DNA of 16,182 nucleotides. Origin: Echinostoma caproni (lineage: Eukaryota > Platyhelminthes > Trematoda > Plagiorchiida > Echinostomatidae). The stretch covers positions 1 through 16,182 of the forward strand of contig UZAN01043628.1 in the NCBI GenBank assembly GCA_900618425.1. Direction: 5' to 3'. Position 1 is the first letter of the stretch. Each line of letters starts with the position of its first letter. The notes beneath the pieces were generated by a model. It saw only the letters and a list, made by a program, of their open reading frames with translations. It searched no databases and had not been told where the DNA came from. Below are positions 1 through 7,870 of the stretch, in pieces. Both the position numbers and the translations under genes were made by a program.

Positions 1-59
1 TTTGACAGAGGGGTGCAATTAAGGGCAACTTGCCATCCTGCACGCTTGCGTCTTTTGGT

Positions 60-851
60 CTAGCCTGAACAGTGAGAAAATGGAGTTGCACAAACCACTG
101 AACCATCGAAGCATGTCCTGGCACGTTTGAAACAAATAATATCCCGTGAGTAACGACAGCGCATGATAGTGAGTGAAAAGGTGAAAATTCCCACAATATG
201 ACGGAGAGCATGCAAGTGTAGCGCAGCCAATCGATGGGCGTGCGTGTCTAACTGGTGTATTCTGATATTGGTGTGCCACGTCGACGAGTCTTGCTTTGAA
301 GCAACTTGATGCATCGGACGAAGGCTGCAGGCATTTGAGTTGATAAAAAAAACACGAATTGCGTCTCCGTGTTGATCGGGTCGTTCCTTCTGGGTGGAAT
401 GCAAAATTTGACACCCATTGGTAATTCTTCTTGCTGTGTCCTAGATAGTGGCATATCTAACAGGTTAAGAACGTGTTTATCCAAATTCTTCGAGAAGTAA
501 GGCAGCGTTTCTTCCCTCGACAAGCAGGCCATATTCCGTTTCATTTGTTCGATCTTTGTCTTCTCAATCAGTGACCGGCAAAAGTTAGTAAACTTGATGT
601 GGCTCTCTAAGCAACGTATTAAAGAGCTGAATTTGTTGATTTGCTGTGTTCCAATCAGGAGAAGAAAGTGTTGGTAAACTACAGTCTTGTGAACAAGTTG
701 TATGAATATCGCCCTTAAATCTACTTGTCACCATACCCCATGAAAATATATAATGTCCAATTGTAGTTCGCATGAAGTAACTGATGATAAGCGAAAGAAA
801 TGTCGCTGCAGCAGACATCTTGCCTAACACTACTGGCCTTTTCAAATCCAT
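60..851 (-). pseudogene. Penelope-like element, N-terminal part of the reverse transcriptase ORF, frameshifted
   Basis: Read on the minus strand, this is a broken N-terminal half of a Penelope-like element polyprotein, spread over three frames. From about 851 it shows a KMSAAATFL segment. Then, in another frame, come HIKFTNFCRSLIEKTK, a KNLDKHVLNLLDMPLSRTQ stretch and the typical GVKFCIPPRR block (about 430-400). After a further shift comes LQPSSD...FKARLVDVAHQYQNTPVR (about 330-250), and finally a weak LHALRHIV match. These blocks precede the catalytic core in PLEs as I know the family. The core would lie beyond the left end of the window and is not seen. At least two frameshifts and several stops make it non-functional. 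The unit begins directly after the 3' tail of another PLE copy on the same strand, which suggests a head-to-tail arrangement. The family assignment is strong. The exact 5' limit and the leftward end below about 240 are uncertain. Confidence 0.72.
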
Positions 852-870
852 TCGGGGAAATCATTATTTC

Positions 871-1168
871 AAAGAGATAATCGACATTCCAGTTCCATGA
901 TCGGATGTTGCTCACACTTTGGTCCTCACCCATGCGCACTGGTTCCGGGTCATTAGGGGTGAGTGGAGGGGATGGCCGTGGCGTATGTGGTGTTGGCCAT
1001 GGAAGACCGAGTGTTCTTACGAATTGTTTTTGGGAGTATAAGAGGGGGGGGGATTATGCAGGTGGATTCCGATCGCTTCCACTATGGCTAAAATGCGACT
1101 CCTAATCCTCTTGGATCGGCGGGTGCGATCCAAGTACAGGGGTCGAAACGCCTCGGCCACATTAATTA
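871..1168. repeat. Left arm of 298-bp inverted repeat
   Basis: The reverse complement of this segment matches 1465-1762 over 298 bases without gaps. By manual comparison there are four differences: two near 1141-1147, next to the inner end of the arm, and two near 882-887, next to the outer end. Both arms are the 3' end of a Penelope-like element. The spacer between the arms is 296 bp. Confidence 0.93.
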
Positions 1169-1350
1169 CGTGGTTTGATTCCACCAGGTATGAAACGATT
1201 GAGCTGTTAATGGTCCTAACTACTCCACTGTTCAACTAGGCCGGATGGTGCTCACGGACTCGCTCATATAAACGTCTGCTCGTGCGGTCAATATACCTTA
1301 CCCCACAAGAACAGGTAAATAAGTACACACAGAAAGAGATGGTAGAAACA
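871..1350 (-). pseudogene. Penelope-like element, GIY-YIG endonuclease domain and 3' tail
   Basis: The minus strand encodes the C-terminal endonuclease of a Penelope-like element. From about 1330 downward it reads VYLFTCSCGVRYIDRTSRR, then LYERVREHHPA. This is the CxC plus Y-I-x-R-T pattern of PLE GIY-YIG domains, with Asp where the family usually has Gly. A TAG at about 1237 interrupts the frame where Trp is usual. Beyond it follow NSSIVSYLVESNHVINVAEAF and RSRILAIVEAIGIHLHNPPP, the conserved end of the domain. A second frameshift lies near the AAAAAC run after YTPK. In the shifted frame FVRTLGLPWPTPHTP and a Pro-rich tail continue to about 871. GIY-YIG endonucleases of this family nick target DNA for integration. 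With a stop, a frameshift and a changed motif residue, this copy cannot encode an active enzyme. The border with the plus-strand RT block near 1350 is approximate. Confidence 0.82.
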
Positions 1351-1762
1351 GGCAATTTATTCAATGACGTTATATATATCGCCAAATGGATGGAGTAGCA
1401 ATGAGATCTCCTCTAGGTTTATTGTTCCTTGATATCTTCATGACAAAGCTGAAGAATAACATCCTAATTAATGTGGCCGAGGCGTTTCAACCCATGTACT
1501 TGGATCGCACCCGCCGATCCAAGAGGATTAGGAGTCGCATTTTAGCCATAGTGGAAGCGATCGGAATCCACCTGCATAATCCCCCCCCCTCTTATACTCC
1601 CAAAAACAATTCGTAAGAACACTCGGTCTTCCATGGCCAACACCACATACGCCACGGCCATCCCCTCCACTCACCCCTAATGACCCGGAACCAGTGCGCA
1701 TGGGTGAGGACCAAAGTGTGAGCAACATCCGATCATGGAACTGGGATGTGGATTATCTCTTT
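1351..1762 (+). pseudogene. Penelope-like RT motif block fused to an endonuclease tail (internally deleted copy)
   Basis: On the plus strand, NLFNDVIY and, after a 2-base shift in a TA run (about 1371-1379), RQMDGVAMRSPLGLLFLDIF match the (Q)xDGVAMGSPLGPxLADIF block of Penelope-like reverse transcriptases. Arg replaces the usual Gly in the AMGSPLG core. At 1462-1465 the RT sequence (MTKLKNNIL) joins directly to NVAEAFQPMYLDRTRR and the rest of the GIY-YIG end and Pro-rich tail. The YxDD box, the RT thumb and most of the nuclease are therefore missing. The open frame 1386-1616 is this fusion. The tail carries the same frameshift after YTPK as the minus-strand copy, so both derive from an already defective source or one was copied from the other. 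The copy is inactive. Confidence 0.8.
1465..1762. repeat. Right arm of 298-bp inverted repeat
   Basis: This is the partner of 871-1168, in opposite orientation. It has the same length and the same 9-base C/G run. Identity begins exactly where the plus-strand RT block ends (TAATTAATGTGG at 1465) and stops at ATCTCTTT (1762). Beyond both ends the sequences diverge at once. Confidence 0.93.
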
Positions 1763-2299
1763 TCCAACTTGTCTTGATTTATCCCCCCTTCTAAACAGTT
1801 TGATATAAATTGTGATGTATTACTCTGTAGAAGAACCACCGCAAACGAGCTTGTTCGCTACTGTCTGTTCTCTCACAATGAGTATTGATGTTATATTCGG
1901 ACAGATGAACCAATTATCGTTAATAACTACAATTTATTGGACTGTGGTCAGTCACATTTGTTGTACTTTTTGACAGGCAGTTTTGTGATACATCAGAAAG
2001 GGCGTTTTGAAAACGGTCTAACTGAGTACTGCTTTTCATTTGATCAAACCGAATTACTTTAGTCCGAGTTCATGTTGAGAACTGGTGTTTTTCTCTCTTC
2101 TTATTTTTCTTTAAACCCGGTTATAGAAACGTTATTGGACATTAATTTGTCCTGGTTCCAGTACTGAGATATCAAAGTTCCTTCAGGGGGCCAGTTACCT
2201 AATCTAGAATGCTCTAATAATACTACATCTCTGAATAAAGGCCCACCTAGGTTGGTTTTTGGAATGGTTCGAGTATTAGTATGGCGATATTTGACTCAT
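1763..2299. other. Unassigned intergenic sequence
   Basis: This AT-rich stretch has no sustained open frame and no motif I recognise. It lies between the PLE cluster and a LINE remnant. Confidence 0.5.
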
Positions 2300-2669
2300 G
2301 TTACACGTCTTCAAAGAGCAAAGTAATGTTACCAGATTAGAAATGGTTTGATATCGACACCAGCGTTTAATGACTTTCAACGCAAGAATACAGACCGAAA
2401 GTAACTACAGTGGAATCCGAAGTGATATGCAACTCATAAGGACAATGTTACGCGGTGACTTGGGGCAGGATCTACTATTAGATTTTCCTCGAAGTCAAGA
2501 AGAGAGCTATAGCTCACTCTATTACACCCGATTAAGGTGGGTTTCCCGAATAAGGGTGACCAAAATCTGGAACACAGTGCCAGCAGAGGTAGTCTAAAAG
2601 GTTAGCGTCGATCAATTTGAGCGGGGCTTCGACGACTATCTGTTGGAAAAGCGGCAAAATTATGGGTAG
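2300..2669 (+). pseudogene. Eroded C-terminal end of a CR1/jockey-type LINE reverse transcriptase
   Basis: The frame from 2370 contains LRGDLGQDLLL. After a degraded middle it gives RVTKIWNTVPAEVV, a TAA (2595-2597), and then in the same frame KVSVDQFERGFDDYL before a final TAG at 2667-2669. The order LRGDL ... R(V)xxxWNxxPxxVV ... SVxxFxxxxDxxL is the usual C-terminal signature of non-LTR reverse transcriptases of the CR1/jockey group. Upstream, THVTRLQRAK (about 2297-2326) resembles the LExVQRxAT block that precedes it, but in another frame and with stops. No catalytic motif survives. It differs from the LINE at 4380-6070, whose C-terminus belongs to another subgroup. The fragment is short and old, so the family call is moderate. 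Confidence 0.55.
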
Positions 2670-4065
2670 CTGGCGCCTCGGGTTTGGTTGAGTGAAATAT
2701 ATTCTAGGTCAAAACAAAGTGCTTTTCAATCGAGAAAGTAAACGTCAAGGTGGATTGTCGGCTGGTCATTCCATGCTGCCAATACTTGCTCCTGAAATTT
2801 CTATTAATTCTTACAAAACTAAGACAGACATGATAGAAGGGCGATACATTTTGTGCGTGTTTCTGTTGCGCATTATTCACATATTATGGCTTTCCGAAAG
2901 TTGGCTGCAGGCTATAAATAGCAGGTGTTTCACTGTTGGAGTGCATGCATGTGTGTTCTTTTGTGTTTAGCTGCTATGGTTCTCGCAACTGATTGCGTCA
3001 AGCGGAACAGCTCACCGATTCAGAAATGATACTCCGAATTATTCAATGATCTGCACATAACCTTGTCTTCAAGCATTATGTGCAGCTATTGAAACAAACA
3101 TGCTACGATGTAACAGCACTATCATTAGAGCACACTCACCGAAAATCGATTGCACAGATGGGCTTTGTAGTAAGATCACTGTTTCTCTGCCTAAAATAGA
3201 AGCTGGCACGGTTTGAAGAAAGGTACTGTTGACGGGACAGATTGGTTGCTATACTATGTGCACACATGGTTTTTATGTTGAATAAATGAAGGTCAAGAAG
3301 AATAATTTGAAATCGATGTGATAAGCTATTTATTTATATTGTTTCTTTTCCGTGCACCAGTTGACGCGGGAGGCAGCTTGATTGTGCGTATCGAATTCGC
3401 CCAAAACTGCGCAACTTTCATGATTCCGGAGAACAAGGACTATTAATAATACATTGCTTTGTGAGTTTGACGCAATATCTTGATTGCTACCGCCTATACG
3501 TTCTGTGTTCACAAAAAAATTTTAAAAACTCTCACCTACCCTAGCTTAGACTAGACAAAGAAGGTCAATTCATCCATGAGCCTTTGATCTATGTACGCGA
3601 CCGCGCCCATCCTGGTTCATCTCACCTCCTTCCCTTCCTTTCTTTCTTTTCCGATTCTCTATTCTCTACAATTGATTAGCAATTTTTGTGTTTTTGTGTC
3701 TTTCCCAACCACTCCTCACCACATCAATATCGTCATATCAATACATATTCATTCTGAAATTATTTGTTGCACAGATGTTCAATTCATATTTTTAACTGGA
3801 TTAGCCCAAGGAAGAATTTATGGAAAACGAACTTGTTCTTTACTCGTGTTGTTCTGCCAATGTCACAATAGGAATCTTCAGTAACCATTACTAACGTGAA
3901 AATGCAGCTGAAACAACACACGAGCGATACTCGGGACTTTTGCGTCGTACTCATACTGTTGCGTCTGCAGAATGTCACAAGTAGACAGCGCGAAAGTGAT
4001 TAGTAGTTGTTTCAGCTATTTCATAATGTCTCAAAACACAGTTGTTTATGGCAGGGNTGGCAGGT
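2670..4065. other. Unassigned intergenic sequence with a pyrimidine-rich tract
   Basis: No open frame here has a recognisable domain. A pyrimidine-rich tract lies at about 3620-3665 (repeated CCTT/TTTC units), and a GAATAAATG near 3281 is an isolated polyadenylation-like hexamer without a gene attached. Short open frames at 2692-2970 and 3591-3884 look like chance. Confidence 0.45.
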
Positions 4066-4379
4066 TTACGAATAATGCAGTGTAAAACTGCAATCACTGG
4101 TGCCAATTAATTTTAGAACTCCATCAAATCCCGAAAGAACTGACAGACTACAAAAATGGTTCGAATTAGTCATTGCCTTCAACAGGTGCCTTGCCGTGAA
4201 AATGCTCTCTAGTACGATAAAATGGATCCATTTCAATTTAACACATTTATTTTGTCGATGTGCACCTCCCTGGAGAAATTGAGCCAAATGATCTTTGCAG
4301 CACTCCAAACGCAAGGCAAAGCTTCTTTGAACTCTTCCAACTTCTTTATCTGATATCCATTCTTGCACAATGTCCTGTG
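4066..4379. other. Unassigned stretch with overlapping short open frames
   Basis: A plus-strand frame (4100-4282) contains FRTPSNPERTDRLQKWFELV, which loosely resembles the central FPxxPExxxxW segment of THAP zinc fingers. A minus-strand frame overlaps it (4066-4368). The C2CH ligands of a THAP domain are not in place, and only MQCKT lies upstream in another frame. One N at 4057 adjoins it. I do not assign a function. Confidence 0.2.
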
Positions 4380-4380
4380 A

Positions 4381-4400
4381 TATTATATTGTATTGTATTC
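4381..4400 (-). repeat. AATAC-type microsatellite tail of the LINE
   Basis: On the minus strand the 3' UTR ends in GAATACAATACAATATAATA. Short tandem repeats of this kind, instead of a poly(A) tail, end many CR1-type LINEs. The position about 110 bases after the ORF stop fits the 3' end of the element. Confidence 0.6.
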
Positions 4401-4507
4401 ACACTTTAGCGAGTTATATACAAGCTTTCAGCCAAAAAATAGACCACCGTTACAATTCTGGTAGAAACAGGTTGAAAAGTGGGGTGTGAAAGATACAGAA
4501 ATATGAG

Positions 4508-6065
4508 TTAATTACTAAATGCATTAGAAAGCTCAGAGAGAACACTTTCCTTGTCGGTTAGTATCCGAGGAAGATAGGGTATCAAAGAGTTTCTGTGTGC
4601 GGGTATGCGAGACGGGATAAATTTGTACTTAGAGCGGATGGAGGGGTGGGATTTGCATGCACACAGGTCAATGTGTGGGTGCAATCAGATAGGATACTGT
4701 CAGCAAACTTCAAGCACGAATCAATATGGGCATTACACATATTGCCAATCAGAACAGATAACGGAACTTGGGAGATACGGCTGATCATTGAGAGGCCACG
4801 CCTCAGCAACTTGAAATCAGCCTTCAGAAAACCAGGGAAAATTACAGGAGAGCATTAAAGGGGTATAGGGAGGACACATTGTTGAACGAAAGCGTTTATC
4901 ACCGACAAGTCAGNAACAGAAGTGGCACAGTTTTCATGTCTGATAAGAGAGACTTTTCAACTTGTGAGCAACAGTTTGGGTATGTATGGACCAGTGAAGG
5001 TTACCATCAAGAGTGACACCTAATTAATTCACATGGCTGACCCTGCTCAGCTGCTTTCCGTGAATCTGAACATTATCGGAGGGAGATGGGGAACGGTTTA
5101 AAGTAAATATACGTTCAAGTCATTTTTCAGGATTAAGATTAAGACCGGGATAGGTTTGTGTTATGTTCAACCAGTTCTGATTGGCGATATCATCAGCATA
5201 CTTAAAATGTCGAACAGGGGGAGTGATGGGTAAGTCACTGATATAAGTCGAAAAAAGATGGGGTGATAGAAAACCTTTATGTACACCCGAGCTATTGAGT
5301 GATGCGGTTGACTGTCTTCTTCCCAATTTAACAATTCTTTGCGAAAAGTAATCAGCAAGTCATTCAAGAAGAGAAGCGGGACAGCCAAAAGATTGGAGCT
5401 TGTTAAACAAAAAAGAGCGCAGCACCGAGTTGAAAGCGGAGGAGTAGTCAAGAAATGCACAATGCACATATTTGGCTTTCTCGTTGAGGGACTTACAAAT
5501 GAAATGAACTAAAGAAGAAACGGCATCTAATGTAGAGCGCTTATGTTTGTATGCAAACTGATAAGTATCATCTGGGGTGTAAGGGATAACTGAAGGCGAT
5601 GCAGAACTGATCGCTCCATCAATTTCAAACCAGTGGAAGTGAGCAGTTGGTCTTAAATGCTTTGCTATTGGGGCCTTTGACGTTCATTTGGGGATGGGAG
5701 TAATTCTCACTGGGCGCCAGCAGTCCGGAATAGTTCGGAGTTCGAGTGAAAGATTAGCTATGTGTGCGAAAATCTGAGACAGTGGCAGAGCACCGTGTTT
5801 GAGAACGGTGGTACTCAATTTGTCTGGACCAAGGGCGGTCGAAACCTTGAGAGAACACGTGTTTATACATCTCACTAGAGGTGATAGGATCAAAAGAAGG
5901 TTGGATGTTTGGGGAACTGGCATCAACATAACTGGGGTTTGTGTCGGGCGAAGAATGAACAAATACAACATTCAGTATCAATAGAGACTTTCTTCTGCCT
6001 GCAGGGTACATTGATTCCGCGCCCCATAGATTTACAGTTACTCGTCCCAAAATTCTGACTTGCAA
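4508..6065 (-). pseudogene. LINE reverse transcriptase, 5'-truncated, with several stops and frameshifts
   Basis: One minus-strand frame is readable from 5971 to about 4860. In order it shows ALGPDKLSTTVLKHGA, the CWRPVRITPIPK motif, then YQFAYKHKRSTLDAV, motif A FLDYSSAFN (catalytic Asp kept), GVHKGFLSPHLFSTYISDLP (motif B region, degenerate), KYADDIA (the YADD catalytic box at 5189-5200) and LGVTLDGNLHW. Stops interrupt it at 5684-5686, 5360-5362, 5120-5122 and 5024-5026, with others near 4940 and 4917. Frameshifts then lead to FKLLRRGLSMISRISQVPLS, KFADSILSD and finally IPYLPRILTDKESVLSELS before the TAA at 4508-4510. The order and spacing are those of CR1/jockey-type reverse transcriptases, which copy element RNA at the nicked target. 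Upstream of 5971, FVHSSPDTNPSYVDASSP belongs to the linker before the RT in another frame. The catalytic residues persist, but the stops make this copy dead. Confidence 0.82.
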
Positions 6066-6070
6066 AAAGG

Positions 6071-6816
6071 GCCTCCAACCGTCTTAGTTCACACCCTTAT
6101 CAGAAACGATAGTCGTTCCATTTCGGCCCTTCTACCACATCTAAAAGCACGTTCCTTTTCACGGCAAAGACGTTTAAGAAAAGGTGTTGATATTCTGCCA
6201 TTTTAAAGGAACAAATTATCACAGGACAGCATATATCGAAAACACAGTTTAACACTTCTTTTATAAATGTCATATTGGACAAGCAGGTTGTGCTTAGAGG
6301 AAAACAATCGGCAACTACCTTAAGAGACTATCTAAGCTAGACAACATTGTCTGGGGAATGATCTCGCTGACGGAACGTGATGTATTTGGGTCGAGTAAAT
6401 GAAAAATGTCCTAAGTGAGAATAAATCTCAGTTCTGACACCCAAGGGTTCATCGTGAGGTCCTAATCTATAGGCTGTGTACAAAGCAGTCAGGTAACCTA
6501 ATAGTTAGGTATGGTTTTCACCATTCAGCCTACTACAACCCATCAATCGGGCTGCCATTCTGTTAAAAAATATAGGATTCTTCATAAACCTTTATCAGCA
6601 ATAACGGCAAGATAGTTTCCTGTGTATTCATGTAGCACATGGACATTGAAGCACCGCTGGAAGCAAGGAGCTCAGCTTTTATGTGCAATAATATCAGAGT
6701 GCAAACCATAAACGATTCACCAGCCAACGCCATTGAAGTAAGGTACTTCTGTTCTTTGCGCAAGCCCTACTCCTAGTGAAAAAGCCGTCAGGGTTGTTCA
6801 TCATTAAATCATATAA
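6071..6816. other. Unassigned intergenic sequence
   Basis: No open frame over about 66 codons and no recognisable domain are present. Confidence 0.5.
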
Positions 6817-7544
6817 TGTTACTGAAGACTACTTTATTCCATTGGTCAGTCCTTAGGACCTACTTCCCCCCCCCCAATTAAATAGCTCATGCATTCCAGT
6901 TACTTTCTATTGTGGACACTTTATGTTGAGACGAAGAACAATGCCATTCGTCCCACGATGAGCCCGGTTGCACCATTGCTAATTCTCTGAACAAAATCAA
7001 ACAATTTTACAACACATTCGACCCAAATTAGGGTCATCGTGGATCAATACTAATCTCGCGGAGATAAATCAATAATATTGCTTTGTACGGCAATATTCAC
7101 TCTCTCCGTCCGTCTGGTCCGTAGCCTATGGCCGGTTGAACATTGCTCACTGTGTATTTCATTGGTATATTCGTTTTCTTGCATTGATCAATGTTATTTT
7201 CTGTCATATATAAGCAGCAGAGTAAAACCTACAAACTGACTCGTGACTTGTGCTCAAGGCCATTAAAATCCCGTGCTACTGAAGCCTTGTATTCTCTCTC
7301 GTGTTTTGGGAGGCCTGAGAGATCGATATCCGACCGTGCTTCCTGTGTTTCACCTAGGTAGCTTCCGCTTCTAGAACTATAATCCGCTCAAGGATTTAGT
7401 GCTGGTCCGCTGTTCTCGTTTCGCGTGTGCTACTATTGTTACTGTGCTATATCTTGTGTTCTTTGCACTTGTGGTGTTCTCCTGTGATATAGTGCCGTGC
7501 GACCTAATAGTAATCAACGGATTTAAGCGGAGTAAAACATAACA
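6817..7544 (+). repeat. Candidate solo or 5' long terminal repeat
   Basis: The segment begins TGTTACTGAAG and ends ACATAACA, giving the TGTTA...TAACA ends typical of LTRs. It carries a TATATAAG box at 7207-7214, followed by a C/T-rich, stop-rich leader that could be R-U5. A C10 run occurs at about 6866-6875. Directly downstream is TTTTGGGGACATAACAC, the position and TGG-type start expected of a primer-binding site. No second copy is present in the window, so the LTR reading is inference from ends and promoter signals only. A left end at 6911 (TGTGGACAC) is also possible. Confidence 0.35.
7207..7214 (+). promoter_or_regulatory. TATA-box-like element in the candidate LTR
   Basis: TATATAAG lies about 330 bases before the proposed LTR end and would place transcription start near 7235-7245. 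It is only meaningful if the LTR call is right. Confidence 0.3.
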
Positions 7545-7870
7545 TTTTGGGGACATAACACTTTATCAACAACAACAACAACAATGACAACACCCTGACT
7601 GATTACTGTGAGGTACATAAACTCCTCTTTATCTAAACTGTGGGACTCATTTTACCTGAACTACCGCAGGACTACCTGAGATGGTGGGATCTTCTTATCT
7701 AACCTACCGACAACTTACTTGAGACCTGTCCGTAATTTATTTGGATCATTTCTCCTCAATAAAACCGAATTATCTGATCGTCGAGGAAAATTCATTGCAG
7801 GAAGACAAAAATTGTCCAACTGACTGTAATATTGCTCAAACAGATGCAGTTTAGAGCGTCTTAAGTCATC
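7545..7870 (+). other. Possible retroelement leader after the candidate LTR
   Basis: It starts TTTTGGGGACATAACAC (possible primer-binding site), then a (CAA)6 run at 7567-7584 and ATGACAACACCC followed at once by TGA. A different frame reads EVHKLLFI, a stop, then TVGLILPELPQDYLRWWDLLI, also with further stops. This could be a ruined gag start, but no protease, RT or integrase motif follows, so the body of the element is missing or absent. Confidence 0.25.

Larger units (their letters stand above)
4380..6070 (-). mobile_element. 5'-truncated CR1/jockey-superfamily LINE
   Basis: This is a non-LTR retrotransposon copy in minus orientation. The reading frame enters just before the reverse transcriptase domain at about 6065, runs to a TAA at 4508-4510, and is followed by a roughly 110-base 3' UTR and a short AATAC-type microsatellite tail at 4381-4400. 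The upstream endonuclease part expected of a full-length element is absent. That is the usual result of incomplete target-primed reverse transcription. I did not find a target-site duplication by eye. Confidence 0.78.

Noticed and set aside
905..1105. 66-codon plus-strand frame, identical to 1528-1728 on the minus strand
   Set aside because: Both are antisense shadows of the Penelope-like tail. Their identity only reflects the inverted repeat.
3620..3665. Pyrimidine tract as a splice acceptor of a host exon
   Set aside because: No coding frame with a recognisable domain follows it, so an exon cannot be supported.
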